Assembly: GCF_002090175.1 (NCBI RefSeq)
Contig: NZ_BBRN01000003.1
Location: forward strand, 310,001 to 374,000
Length of the DNA stretch: 64,000 bases
Source: Demequina sp. NBRC 110057
Lineage (GTDB): Bacteria > Actinomycetota > Actinomycetes > Actinomycetales > Demequinaceae
Direction: 5' to 3'
Below are positions 44,908 to 53,475 of the stretch, piece after piece. Position numbers and translations under genes: made by a program. Under the pieces are notes generated by a model that was not told the DNA's origin, did not search any database, and saw only the letters and a program-made list of their open reading frames with translations. The number at the start of each line of letters is the position of its first letter. Position 1 is the first letter of the stretch.

Positions 44908-45204
44908 CTACACGGACAAGTGTGCAACCACACCGTCGAGGATGCGCCGCAGTGCAGCGTTAGTCCGGCGCGCACCACGGAGGCGGTCGGCCACGGGCTG
45001 GCTCACTGCGTAGTCCATACTTACCAACGCCCGCCCCACGGGACTCTTCCGCAACCGGTCGTCTCGGAAGCGCCTGCGGACACGCACCTCCGGTGCGTCG
45101 TATGAACCATAGGCGGCGGTGGCGATGTAGCAGCCTTGCCGAGTGGTCGCCGATGCCCGCCGAGCACGATGGAAGTGCCCCGGCGGCAGACTTCGGTGGA
45201 CCCA
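44908..45204 (-). pseudogene. Remnant CFI-box-CTERM domain protein
   Basis: Reading the minus strand from 45204 gives an open frame ending at a TAG (44910-44908). It contains GCYIATAAYGSYDAPEVRV, then RRFRDDRLRKSPVGRAL and DYAVSQPVADRLR, which matches the C-terminal CFI-box-CTERM domain closely. There is no start codon ahead of the in-frame TGA at 45207-45205, so the N-terminal part is lost or frameshifted. The region up to 45408 has no other gene I can support. The function of this domain is unknown. Confidence 0.65.
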
Positions 45205-45408
45205 TCACAGCAACCCGTAGACGCCGCAGCAGTGTCGGCGACGCTTCCCACCCGAACAAACCAGTCTGGGAAACGTGCCAGGAACGGTCGAGCCAGTGTG
45301 ACACCGTCCACGAGGAGGTCGGTTCGACATACACCTCGGCGGCGATAGAACCGCCCCAGCCAAGAGCGATCTCCACACGGGACTCCACACCGACGTACTG
45401 TCGTCTCC

Positions 45409-46122
45409 ATGTACAAGCCCTTGATTCCCTGGGAGACCCTGCGCACAGCGGGCACCGACGCCCTGGCACACCTCCTCGTACGACAGCTCGTTAAGGGAGG
45501 GGGACGATCGATTATCGCCAACAATGTGTTCGCGGGAGCGAAAGTGGCCGCCAGCGAGCCCGACGCGCCGTCAGATACCGAGGTCTTGTTGACGAGGCTA
45601 TCTGATGCGTGGGCGTGGCTCGCTGCCCACGGCTTCCTAGGACCGGAGCTAACGCCGGGCGGGAACCCTCACGTGCGCGTGACGCAGTCCGGAATCGCCT
45701 TCGCGGAAGACGACGCAGCAGTCGCAAAGGTCTGGGCCGAGGACCGTCTACTAGGGGTCACATCGCCAGCACTCTCCACCGCGAAGATCAACCTAGCCAT
45801 GGGCGAGTACGAGACCGCCGCATTCTCCGCGATGAAGGCCGTTGAAGTGGCGGTTCGCGATTCAGCGGGGCTGCCAAATTCGCTGGTAGGCGTTCCGCTG
45901 ATGCGCACCGCCTTTGGCGTCTCAGGCAAAGGCGCGCTGACTGATACCGAGGCCGAGGCCGGTGAACAGCAAGCGACTATGGACCTGTTCGCGGGCGCAA
46001 TAGGAGCATTCAAGAACCCGTCGAGCCACCGCACCGTTTCGTTTGACGATCCTCTGGAGGTAGCAGAGATCATCCAACTCGCAGACCTACTGCTTCGAGT
46101 TGTCGAGCGCCGGAGTGCGTGA
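45409..46122 (+). CDS. TIGR02391-family protein (Hypoth_Ymh)
   Basis: A 237-residue protein whose C-terminal half matches the TIGR02391/Ymh domain: AFSAMKAVEVAVRDSAGLP, then LTDTEAEAGEQQA and FAGAIGAFKNPSSHR, ending LADLLLRVVER. The N-terminal half is a helical region with a winged-helix flavour. The family is frequent in phages, plasmids and defence islands, and resembles HEPN-fold proteins by its helical core and conserved N...H region. It stands alone in this island. A nucleic-acid or RNase role is inference. Confidence 0.85.
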   Translation: MYKPLIPWETLRTAGTDALAHLLVRQLVKGGGRSIIANNVFAGAKVAASEPDAPSDTEVLLTRLSDAWAWLAAHGFLGPELTPGGNPHVRVTQSGIAFAEDDAAVAKVWAEDRLLGVTSPALSTAKINLAMGEYETAAFSAMKAVEVAVRDSAGLPNSLVGVPLMRTAFGVSGKGALTDTEAEAGEQQATMDLFAGAIGAFKNPSSHRTVSFDDPLEVAEIIQLADLLLRVVERRSA

Positions 46123-46260
46123 AGAGTTCACCCAGTACTCGGCACACAACCGACTAAACGACGCAGTTCGTACCATTCGGGGTACACCCCCCCCAGTGAG
46201 TGGGAGAAGACTGGTAAGAACTCGACGCCGCTACTCGGAACCACGACCACTCGCTGATCT

Positions 46261-46950
46261 CTAAGACTTGCGCCTCACGTGTTCATTGAACGCCTCGCGC
46301 TCCACTTCGTGCCGAACACGATCTCTACGAGCTGCGGCAGAAGCCGTCTCGATCATCCCGTCGTGTGGACGCTTGTCGGTGAGCATCCAGTGCCGACCGT
46401 TCCGGGCGACGAGCCCGCCTTTGTTCGAGAGCCGCTCGAGGTGACGACGCGTTGCACTCACAGACATGCCGGTGTTTGCTGCGATGTCCTCCACGGTGGC
46501 ACGACCACCGAGGGCGACCAGCACCTCATACACGACGGCTGCACCCCCTCCCAGGCCACTGCCATTCCTGAAGGTGTCACCGAGCAGGATCTGGCACCTT
46601 TCGGCCTCTGGCTCTGACTCGCTCGCGCGGCCTTCCGGGTCCAGCAAGTAGCGGCGCGCCATCGCCATGTCGTCGAGAACTCCCTCCCTCCGGTCGTGAG
46701 CGCGCGTAGTCAGACCACGCGCGATAAATCCTGCGTCTCGGAGGCGTTGGAGGCTTGCGGCCACGGTGCCATGCCCAGCGAGTCCAGGGAGTTCCCCGAC
46801 CTGGCGATACGACATGCCTATCGAGAGCCGGCCCAGATCCTGTGCAGTCTGGAGGAAGGCCTCCACGAATCTGACGTCTGTAGGGACGGACCGTCTATCT
46901 GTTGTGCGCTGGAGAATCTGACGCGTCCAATAGGTGCGCATCTGGCGCAC
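46261..46950 (-). CDS. Two-HTH protein, possible remnant of an element replication protein
   Basis: A 229-residue protein with two helix-turn-helix regions: MSYRQVGELPGLAGHGTVAASL (in two halves, residues ~46-68) and ATVEDIAANTGMSVSATRRHL (residues ~150-170). This plan resembles the C-terminal part of bifunctional primase/polymerase or other replication proteins of actinobacterial integrative elements. The catalytic N-terminal domain is absent, and no upstream coding continues it. It could also be an intact regulator. Confidence 0.45.
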   Translation of the reverse strand: MRQMRTYWTRQILQRTTDRRSVPTDVRFVEAFLQTAQDLGRLSIGMSYRQVGELPGLAGHGTVAASLQRLRDAGFIARGLTTRAHDRREGVLDDMAMARRYLLDPEGRASESEPEAERCQILLGDTFRNGSGLGGGAAVVYEVLVALGGRATVEDIAANTGMSVSATRRHLERLSNKGGLVARNGRHWMLTDKRPHDGMIETASAAARRDRVRHEVEREAFNEHVRRKS

Positions 46951-47332
46951 TCGACGACGCGCATTCTCATGGGATGCCGCCGGGCGTCACGAATCTGCCT
47001 ATTACGCGCAGGTCACAACGCTTGAAGAATTATTTGACCGCGCACGTGACCACCTCGATGTTGGAGACGTCACCGAAGCAGCGGCCGTTTTCCGAACTGC
47101 CCGAGACAACGTCACACCACTACTAACGACCCTTAACGAGGTACACGGCACCAAGTACCCGATTCCGACATGGGTCTATCGCCCCTATGACGCTAGGTGC
47201 CGAGCTAGCTCACAGCAAAGGCCGCCTTAAGCCAGGTTGCGCATGAAATGCGGCACTGATCGTCGCGATTCGGCATGGGAGTTGTTCAGGTCGCCGGTAC
47301 GGTGAGATCAATCGACTACGCCGTCGAGGAGA
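46951..47332. other. Sparse region with one possible gene fragment
   Basis: Plus-strand codons 46988-47230 encode ESAYYAQVTTLEELFDRAR and later AAAVFRTARDNVTPLL. This has natural amino-acid composition but no in-frame start codon before it, so it may be a truncated helical (TPR-like) gene. Nothing else is visible. Confidence 0.3.
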
Positions 47333-48367
47333 ATGGCAACTACTACAGGACGTGGGCTCATGGACGAGGCAATGGAACGGGGCGCGGCGATTCTTCGTCG
47401 CTTCAACGAGCTCTTGAGGGGTGCACAAGGGGCATTTGCGCAGAATCGCCTAGCAGATGCCGAACAGTTGCTCGAAGAAGCCGTTGAACTCAGCGCAATG
47501 ATGATCCAGATTCAGGCCCGCCCCGACACTCTTTGGTCACACTCGGTCGCGCGCTTCCAGCTCGGGCTCACCCTCTTTAAGCTCAGCGCGGCACCCGAGG
47601 CGATACCCCACCTGGAGGTCGCTGTCGACATGGGGCGACAAGTCGTTTCGACGGAGCCCTCACTTGAAGAACAATTTCCCGTCATGTTGCTCCAACTCGC
47701 CAAGGCCTACCGTGGCCCCGTCGGATACGCCCCGGCGGGTCAAGTGCCATTGCTTGATGCAGATGAGATGCGGGCACACCGGGTTGACCGCATGAGGAAC
47801 GGCGCTTGGCCTATTGGAACCATGACATTGATGTCGGAGGAACAGGCCGCTAAAGCGCTCGACCCACTCAACGAGGCAATTCCGATCCTTCGTAGGCTTG
47901 TGAGGACAGACCGCGACCAGTTTCAGAGCAAGCTTGCACTGTGCCTCAACCTTTTGGGGGAGACCTACCTCGACGCATCTCGGTTCGTAGAAGCCGAGCC
48001 CCCGCTGCGCGAGGCAGAAGCAATGTACCGCTTGCTGGTTATGCGAGATCCAGGTTTCTTCCAGCCGCTGCTGACCGACACGCTCGAGCTCCTTGGGCGG
48101 ATCCCCAACGCGAACCCAGGTTCACTCGACCGCATCAGCACGCTCGAAGAACTGCTGCCAAGGCTTCGAGAAGAGGGCCACATCTCGCGGGAAGAGATGG
48201 AGAGTGGCGTCACCCTGACGAAGAGTGCCGCGCGGGACCGACTTTCCGACGCCGTCAACGAGTTGTACCGACTCTACGAGACCGAAGGCATGGTGGAGGA
48301 ACAAGCGGCGCTGGAGGACGAGGTCAACATGCTTCTCGGCGAAACTTACAACATCCGTTGGGGATGA
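47333..48367 (+). CDS. TPR-repeat protein of unknown role
   Basis: A 344-residue helical protein with several tetratricopeptide-like units (ARFQLGLTLFKLSAAPEAIPHLEVA; LCLNLLGETYLDASRFVEAEPPLREA, each in parts). Such repeats mediate protein interaction. No enzymatic domain is fused. The ATG at 47333 has GAGGAGA immediately upstream; an in-frame ATG at 47360 is possible. It may be a sensor component whose effector partner was lost when the IS element inserted about 130 nt downstream. Confidence 0.6.
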   Translation: MATTTGRGLMDEAMERGAAILRRFNELLRGAQGAFAQNRLADAEQLLEEAVELSAMMIQIQARPDTLWSHSVARFQLGLTLFKLSAAPEAIPHLEVAVDMGRQVVSTEPSLEEQFPVMLLQLAKAYRGPVGYAPAGQVPLLDADEMRAHRVDRMRNGAWPIGTMTLMSEEQAAKALDPLNEAIPILRRLVRTDRDQFQSKLALCLNLLGETYLDASRFVEAEPPLREAEAMYRLLVMRDPGFFQPLLTDTLELLGRIPNANPGSLDRISTLEELLPRLREEGHISREEMESGVTLTKSAARDRLSDAVNELYRLYETEGMVEEQAALEDEVNMLLGETYNIRWG

Positions 48368-48556
48368 CGTCCCGTGGACTGGCCCGTGCTATCTGATAGA
48401 CAATCCCGGCCACGGACGAAGTAGTGACCGATGCATCTGCCCGCGTGCGACGAGTTGTGCCGCATCTCATCGCAGGCTCCGCGCCCGCGTATCTCGCGAT
48501 GAACCGTCCCCGGTTTGATGCCGCTTCCTTTCGAGTCTGGAAGGAAGATAGAGCCC

Positions 48557-48868
48557 ATGCCGAAGAGGATTCCCGAGGAGACCAAGCAGCGTGCAGTGCG
48601 GCTGGTCCTGGACCATCTCGATGAGTACCCGGACCTCACCGTCGCGTGCCAGACGGTCGCTGGACGACTCGGCTTCGGAGCCGAGTCGCTGCGCCGATGG
48701 GTGCGCCAAGCGCAGGTCGATGCCGGTGAGCGTCAGGGCGTGACGACGTCCGAGTCCGAGAAGATCCGCAAGCTCGAGCGTGAGAACCGCGAACTGCGGG
48801 AGGCCAACGCGATCCTCAAGGACGCAGCGGTTTTCTTCGCCGGGGAACTCGACCCCCGTCGACGCTGA
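48557..48868 (+). CDS. IS3-family transposase OrfA
   Basis: A 103-residue protein with an N-terminal helix-turn-helix (TKQRAVRLVLDHLDE; GAESLRRWVRQ) and a leucine-zipper-like helix (KIRKLERENRELREANAILK). It binds the IS ends. It overlaps OrfB, which is read in the -1 frame. Confidence 0.92.
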   Translation: MPKRIPEETKQRAVRLVLDHLDEYPDLTVACQTVAGRLGFGAESLRRWVRQAQVDAGERQGVTTSESEKIRKLERENRELREANAILKDAAVFFAGELDPRRR

Positions 48869-49812
48869 TCGTCGCATTCATCGACGAGCAGCGCACCAAG
48901 GGTCGTGCGGTCGAGTCGATCTGCGCCGTCCTGCGAGGCCAGGGAGTCCAGATCGCCGCACGAACCTACCGGTCTCTCAAGACGCGCGATGCGTCTTTGC
49001 GGGACCGCGGCGATGCGGTCGTGATCGACGCGCTACTGGCTACGACGGGCACTCCCGAGGGCATGTACGGGCGTCGCAAGATGGTCTCCCACCTGCGCCG
49101 CCAGGGCCTGCCGGCCTCGGCCCGACAGGTCGATCGCCTCATGCGAGACCTGGGACTCAACGGTCGTGTGCGTGGCCGCGGTGTGCGCACCACGATCGCT
49201 GATCGCCATGCTGAGCGTGCCCCGGATCTGCTCGATCGGGACTTCACCGCGCCGGCCCCGAACATTCGCTGGGTCGCGGACTTCACCTATGTGCGCACCT
49301 GGGCGGGTTTCGCTTACGTCTCGTTCGTCATCGACTGCTACTCGCGGGCGATCGTCGGCTGGCATGCGTCGATGTCGAAGACGACGCCGCTGGTGACGAC
49401 CGCGCTGCGCATGGGACTGTGGCGGCGCGACCGCGCCGGCCACCCTGCAGGCGACGGTCTGGTGCATCATTCTGATGCCGGAAGCCAGTTCACGTCCGTG
49501 TCCTTCGCCGAGACTCTCGCTCTCGAAGGCATCGCAGCTTCGATCGGGTCCATCGGCGATGCCTACGATAACGCCCTGGCAGAGTCCTCAATCGGGTTGT
49601 TCAAGAACGAAGCGATCCGCGACGACTCACCATTCCGTGACGGCCCGCTGAGACGTCTGGAAGACGTCGAGTGGGTCACGCTTGCGTGGGTCGACTGGTA
49701 CAACCAGCACCGCCTGCACTCCCGCCTGGGCGACGTCCCGCCCGACGAGTTCGAGGCCGCCTACTACGCTGACATCACCACGCCCGCACCGCCGGTGCTG
49801 GCACCCGCATAG
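48841..49812 (+). CDS. IS3-family transposase OrfB (DDE), made by -1 frameshift
   Basis: The continuous frame begins before the OrfA stop (TLIVAFIDEQRTKGRAVESI) and runs to 49812. A GGTTTTC stretch near the overlap is a possible slippage site. The rve core has the DDE triad: Asp in WVADFTY, Asp in HHSDAGSQF and Glu in ALAESSIGLFKNE. An internal ATG at 48997 could give OrfB alone. All catalytic residues are present, so the element may still be active. Confidence 0.9.
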   Translation, partial: RGTRPPSTLIVAFIDEQRTKGRAVESICAVLRGQGVQIAARTYRSLKTRDASLRDRGDAVVIDALLATTGTPEGMYGRRKMVSHLRRQGLPASARQVDRLMRDLGLNGRVRGRGVRTTIADRHAERAPDLLDRDFTAPAPNIRWVADFTYVRTWAGFAYVSFVIDCYSRAIVGWHASMSKTTPLVTTALRMGLWRRDRAGHPAGDGLVHHSDAGSQFTSVSFAETLALEGIAASIGSIGDAYDNALAESSIGLFKNEAIRDDSPFRDGPLRRLEDVEWVTLAWVDWYNQHRLHSRLGDVPPDEFEAAYYADITTPAPPVLAPA

Positions 49813-49839
49813 AAGCGGCAAGGAACCGGGGACGGTTCA

Positions 49840-50240
49840 AAGTCCCCGTCCCGCGATTCCTCGTGGCAGACCTCACGACGATCACGAGCGGGCGCGACCC
49901 CGACGAGTACCTCTTCACCGCCGCCCGTGGCGGCCCGATACTTGACCACAACTGGCGCGCCCGCGCATTCAACCCCGCACGCGCCGGTGCCGAGGTGCCC
50001 AGCACATTGACGCCGCACAAGCTTCGGCACACCGCCGCCAGCATGGCCATCGCGGCAGGAGCCGACGTCAAAGTCGTCCAGCAGATGCTCGGACATGCAG
50101 ATGCGTCAGAAACGCTCAACACCTACGCACACCTATGGCCCGACAAACTCGACACCATCGCCGATGCCCTCGATGCCGCACGCTCGGCGAGCCTGCAGCG
50201 GGCCGAGGTAGCACGAAGAGACGCGATCAGCCGCGATTAG
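49840..50240 (+). pseudogene. Truncated tyrosine integrase (C-terminal half)
   Basis: The open frame starts directly at the IS right end with KVPVPRFLVADL, a typical mid-integrase segment. It continues to the catalytic HKLRHTAASM (His-x-x-Arg) and MLGHADASETLNTYAHL (His and Tyr), then stops at 50240. The N-terminal arm-binding and core-binding domains and the first Arg are missing. It lies 1 kb from attR and is the best candidate for the enzyme that inserted the island into tRNA-Pro. Confidence 0.88.
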
Positions 50241-50337
50241 CCGTCGCGAAGGCTCGACTGCACCGCAATCTGCGCCTCGCCCGACGAAATAGTGCCACTT
50301 TGTGACTCGTTCTAAACCCAGCGTGGTGGCCCGAGCT

Positions 50338-51033
50338 TTACTGCCAGATCTCGATGGTCTCTGGCGAACTCAGCTCGATCTGAGTCACACCGTCATAGAG
50401 GTAGATACTGCCTGAGCCACAAACGGTCAGGCCGACCTCGATGGGATCCACGTAGTAGCCCCAGATGATGAAGGTAAATCGCTCGGGCGACGGGTAGTCA
50501 ACGCCTAGGTTGAGGAACGCACCGTCCTCCGTATTCCTAAGGCTCCTCAGCGGCCCACATACCCGTTGGGTTGTCCCGACATGGTCGCTCGCCTCATCCC
50601 AACCGAGGCCGCCGTCGGGCCAGGAGGCAGCGACCTCACCGCTTCCATCACCATCGGTACACAAGCCGTCTTCACGGAGCAGTGCGATGGCGTCGTCCAC
50701 GATGTACTGCGTCCACGACCGGCATGTGGTCACGCCCGCCGCTTCAGTCGAGGCCACCGACGAGACGTAGTCGGTAAATACCCCATACTCACGACTGCAC
50801 TGCTCGCTAAGCGCAGCAACCTCGTTGTTGAGCTGGTTGGAGCTGAGGTCCGAACGACTAAGGGCAACAGCCGACTCCAGGAGTTGAGAACAACTCACCG
50901 TGTTACTGCGAGCCTGGTCCGCGTCATTGACGCCCGATTGAGGAGTGGAGCTGTATCCGGCGCAGCCTGCGAGTCCTAGCGCGCACGCTACAGCTGCCAG
51001 CAGTACGCAACCGATCCTGTATTCCAAAGCCAT
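50338..51033 (-). CDS. Secreted lipoprotein, unknown
   Basis: A 231-residue lipoprotein with a signal peptide and lipobox LAGC (MALEYRIGCVLLAAVACALG then LAGCAGYS). The mature part has five or more cysteines that may form disulfides (SCSQLL, QCSREYG, TTCRSW, GLCTDG, RVCGPL) and an all-beta C-terminus. I do not recognise the family. It is the last island gene before attR, convergent with the integrase fragment. Cargo such as a surface-exclusion or superinfection factor is a guess. Confidence 0.65.
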   Translation of the reverse strand: MALEYRIGCVLLAAVACALGLAGCAGYSSTPQSGVNDADQARSNTVSCSQLLESAVALSRSDLSSNQLNNEVAALSEQCSREYGVFTDYVSSVASTEAAGVTTCRSWTQYIVDDAIALLREDGLCTDGDGSGEVAASWPDGGLGWDEASDHVGTTQRVCGPLRSLRNTEDGAFLNLGVDYPSPERFTFIIWGYYVDPIEVGLTVCGSGSIYLYDGVTQIELSSPETIEIWQ

Positions 51034-51171
51034 GATGGCTGATACCGTCCCAGCCTCCTGGAGCATCGTCAATGACCTGTGACATTCCCAGCATTGCCTG
51101 GTACGCAACTTCCCAGTGACCCAGCTCCGCGGCACGCAATACTTGCTCCAGGGCCAGCGCTAGCCCACTTC

Positions 51172-51207
51172 AATGTCCCCAAAATGTCCCCAAAATGTCC
51201 CAAGGGA
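51172..51207. repeat. Triplicated AATGTCCC repeats beside attR
   Basis: Three direct copies of AATGTCCC(C) in tandem, each separated by about 11 bases, roughly 45 bp from the att core. This position and form fit integrase arm-binding sites. Confidence 0.55.
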
Positions 51208-51247
51208 CACTTCACCGAACATGCAGGGAGTTAAACCCCCTGGTAAA

Positions 51248-51283
51248 AGTCGGGGTGACAGGATTTGAACCTGCGACCCTCTG
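51248..51283. repeat. attR: 36-bp direct repeat within tRNA-Pro
   Basis: Identical to 35162-35197. It restores the 3' end of the tRNA-Pro gene, so the tRNA remains functional after integration. Confidence 0.95.
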
Positions 51284-51323
51284 CTCCCAAAGCAGATGCG
51301 CTACCAAGCTGCGCTACACCCCG
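51250..51323 (-). tRNA. tRNA-Pro(UGG)
   Basis: On the minus strand, 74 nt starting CGGGGTGTAGCGCAG, with anticodon loop CTTTGGGA (anticodon TGG), T-loop GGTTCAAATCC and acceptor end CACCCCGA. CCA is not encoded. It is the integration target of the island. Confidence 0.97.
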
Positions 51324-51380
51324 CGACTGCCCCTCTCGGGGCCTGCCCACTCTAGTATGCGCGGGGCTACGCTCGGGTCC

Positions 51381-51764
51381 ATGCTCACCCTCGCGCTCGT
51401 CCTCGCCGGCCTTGCGGCCGCGATCCACGTCTATATCTTCTTCCTCGAGTCCGTGGCGTGGACGCGTCCCGCCACGCGGGCAGCGTTCGGCACCACCGAG
51501 GAGGAGGCCGCCGCCACCCGGGGCATGGCCTACAACCAGGGGTTCTACAACCTGTTCCTCGCGATCGTGACGGCCGCGGGCATCGTGGCATTCGCGCGCG
51601 ACGCCGATACCGTGGGCGCCGCCCTTGTGGCGGCCGGGTGCGGGTCGATGGCCGCGGCGGCGCTCGTGCTGGTGGCCTCGGACAGGAAGTACGTCTCGGC
51701 AGCGCTCAAGCAGGGAACGCTCCCCGCGCTCGCGCTCGTGGCCCTCGCCATCGCGATGCTGTGA
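51381..51764 (+). CDS. DUF1304 membrane protein
   Basis: A 127-residue integral membrane protein with four helices and DUF1304-like motifs (HVYIFFLESVAW; RGMAYNQGFYNLFLA). Function unknown. The ATG at 51381 follows a TACGCT box (51368-51373) by seven bases, so it is leaderless; earlier in-frame starts would run through tRNA-Pro. Confidence 0.85.
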   Translation: MLTLALVLAGLAAAIHVYIFFLESVAWTRPATRAAFGTTEEEAAATRGMAYNQGFYNLFLAIVTAAGIVAFARDADTVGAALVAAGCGSMAAAALVLVASDRKYVSAALKQGTLPALALVALAIAML

Positions 51765-51831
51765 CGGCGGCGGGCCGGTTACCGCATCGGCCCCCGACTC
51801 GGCTACTCTAGGTGCGCTGGTCAGCCAGCAT

Positions 51832-51902
51832 GCGGGTGTAGCTCAATGGTAGAGCCTCAGTCTTCCAAACTGATTACGCGGGTTCGATTCCCGTCACCCG
51901 CT
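51832..51902 (+). tRNA. tRNA-Gly(UCC)
   Basis: 71 nt: acceptor GCGGGTG/CACCCGC, D-loop AGCTCAATGGTAGAGC, anticodon loop CTTCCAA (TCC), T-loop GGTTCGATTCC. A TACTCT box at 51804-51809 is its likely -10. Confidence 0.97.
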
Positions 51903-51909
51903 CCGCGCG

Positions 51910-51952
51910 ACGAGAGCCCGGGCCCCTCCAAGGGGCCCGGGCTCTCGTGTTT
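51910..51952 (+). terminator. Terminator of tRNA-Gly
   Basis: An 18-bp stem (51910-51927 with 51931-51948), a three-base loop and GTTT. Confidence 0.85.
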
Positions 51953-51966
51953 CTCGCAGCGTGTTC

Positions 51967-52023
51967 CCTGGCGGGACATGGCGGTCACGAATCGCCCAAA
52001 AGTGACCCTCATGTCCCGCCAGG
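51967..52023. repeat. Palindromic intergenic repeat, copy 1
   Basis: 57 bp with perfect 14-bp terminal arms (CCTGGCGGGACATG / CATGTCCCGCCAGG) around a core containing ATCGCCC and a GGTCAC/GTGACC inner pair. A second copy with the same arms and core words lies at 59949-60009. Confidence 0.85.
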
Positions 52024-52034
52024 GCGCCGGAGGA

Positions 52035-52985
52035 CTACGCCGACGCGTCGGTGAGCGCCCGCACCTCGTCGGCAGTCAGGTCGAGACTCATGGCCGTGAC
52101 GAGCGCCTCGAGCTGTCCCGCGTGACGCGCCGACGCGATCGGCGCCACCACGGTGGGCTGTGCCTTGAGCCACGCGAGAGCCACGGACGCGACGGGCACG
52201 TCGTGCGCGGCGGCGACCTCGTCGAGCGCCCCCAGCACCCGCCGGCCGCGCTCGTCGAGGTACTTCAGCGCCTCGGGCGCGCGCGGGCTGTGCGTGTCCT
52301 GCTCGGCGTCGCGGTATTTGCCGGTGAGGAAGCCGCTCGCGAGCGCCCAGTACGGCAGCACGCCAAGCCCGTACCGCTGGGCGACCTCGCGCAGCTCGCC
52401 CTCGTAGGCGCGCTCCACGAGGTTGTAGTGGGGCTGGAGCGCGACGGGGCGGTGCAGCCCGTCGGCGGCCACCGCGTCCATCCACGCGTCGATGCGGTCC
52501 GCGGAGAAGTTCGAGATGCCGATCTCGCGCACCAAGCCGTCGTCCACGAGCGCGGAGAAGGCCGCGGCGGTCTCCGCGATGTCCTCGTCGTGGTCGAAGT
52601 GGGCGTAGTACAGGTCGACGCGGTCCGTCCCGAGACGCTTCAGCGAGGCCTCGGCCGCGGCACGCACGTTCGCCGACGAGAGGCCGGGGAAGTCCGCGTG
52701 CTGGCTCACCTTGGTCGCGATCAGCACGTCGTCACGCCTGCCGCTCGCGGCGAGCCACTGGCCGATCATCTCCTCGGACTCCCCGCCGGAGTGGCCCGGC
52801 GCCCACGCCGAGTACACGTCGGCGGTGTCGATCAGCCGGCCGCCGGCATCGGCGAAGGCGCCGAGCACGGCGAACGAGTCGTCACGGCCGGCCGTCCAGC
52901 CCAGGACGTTACCGCCGAGCGCGAGCGGTGCGCCGGTGAGGTCGAGGGATCCGAGCGCGGGCGAGGTGTGCGTGATCGCTGTCAT
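52035..52985 (-). CDS. Aldo/keto reductase
   Basis: A 316-residue NADP-dependent oxidoreductase of the YajO/Tas-like group. The tetrad is Asp/Tyr in DTADVYS, Lys in IATKV and His in YYAHFDHD, with the binding motif PIASARHAGQLEAL at the C-terminal nucleotide site. It is unrelated in detail to the other reductase at 34196. Substrate unknown. Confidence 0.9.
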   Translation of the reverse strand: MTAITHTSPALGSLDLTGAPLALGGNVLGWTAGRDDSFAVLGAFADAGGRLIDTADVYSAWAPGHSGGESEEMIGQWLAASGRRDDVLIATKVSQHADFPGLSSANVRAAAEASLKRLGTDRVDLYYAHFDHDEDIAETAAAFSALVDDGLVREIGISNFSADRIDAWMDAVAADGLHRPVALQPHYNLVERAYEGELREVAQRYGLGVLPYWALASGFLTGKYRDAEQDTHSPRAPEALKYLDERGRRVLGALDEVAAAHDVPVASVALAWLKAQPTVVAPIASARHAGQLEALVTAMSLDLTADEVRALTDASA

Positions 52986-53053
52986 GACCGTCTCAACGGC
53001 CGATGCCCCCGCCGGATTCCTTGAATCCTCAACCTGACCGCGGGTCGGGTCCG

Positions 53054-53473
53054 CTACATGAAGAGCGCGAGCACCAGTCCCGACAGGCCCAGGGCGACCG
53101 TGTCGTGGAGCGCGTCAAGCGCGGTCACGCCGGGGTGGCGCGCGGCGAAGCCGTTGTGCAGCGCGTGCGCGCCGCCGCGGAATACCAGGCCGACGACGGC
53201 GCCGAACGCGAGGCCCGCTCCCCAGTCGTCGATCCCGAGTCCCACCATGAGCACGGCGAGCAGGATCACGCCGAGCACGTTCGCGGCGATGGTGCCGCCG
53301 AAGGCGACGGCCATGGGCGCGTTCTCGACGTCCTTCTGCTCGATCCGCCCCAGCCGGCTCCACAGGGGGAACAGGCCGGCGGGCGAGTAGTAGAACCACC
53401 CGAACACGAACGTCACGAGGAACGCCACCAGCACGCCCCACCACGGCACACCGTCAAACGAGAGCCACTCCAT
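53054..53473 (-). CDS. DUF1761 membrane protein
   Basis: A 139-residue protein with four helices, beginning GVLVAFLVTFVFGWFYYSP, the usual DUF1761 opening in which an aromatic-rich Trp-Tyr-Tyr motif follows helix 1. Function unknown. It follows the SRPBCC gene by two bases and is probably translated from the same mRNA. Confidence 0.8.
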   Translation of the reverse strand: MEWLSFDGVPWWGVLVAFLVTFVFGWFYYSPAGLFPLWSRLGRIEQKDVENAPMAVAFGGTIAANVLGVILLAVLMVGLGIDDWGAGLAFGAVVGLVFRGGAHALHNGFAARHPGVTALDALHDTVALGLSGLVLALFM

Positions 53474-53475
53474 GG

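Larger units (their letters stand above)
48500..49839 (+). mobile_element. IS3-family insertion sequence
   Basis: 1340 bp bounded by inverted repeats: 48500-48528 and 49811-49839 share 16 terminal bases (TGAACCGTCCCCGGTT) and 25 of the outer 28. It carries the typical orfA/orfB pair. The three bases flanking each end (CGA left, AAG right) do not match, so the expected target duplication is missing. This suggests an adjacent deletion after insertion. Confidence 0.92.
35162..51283. mobile_element. 16.1-kb genomic island integrated at tRNA-Pro(UGG)
   Basis: The island is bounded by perfect 36-bp direct repeats (35162-35197 and 51248-51283). Inside, G/C third-position bias is visibly weaker than in flanking genes and several genes are decayed. 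Cargo consists of likely defence genes (TIR, AbiE, PD-(D/E)XK-like proteins, DUF6338 cluster), two tyrosine recombinases (one truncated), an IS3-family element and no recognisable conjugation genes. It is probably a degraded integrative element or phage-satellite-like defence island that can no longer excise unaided. Confidence 0.9.

Noticed and set aside
45021..45524. Long minus-strand frame covering the CFI-box region
   Set aside because: The CFI-box motif lies in a different frame; this one is composition-poor and lacks motifs.
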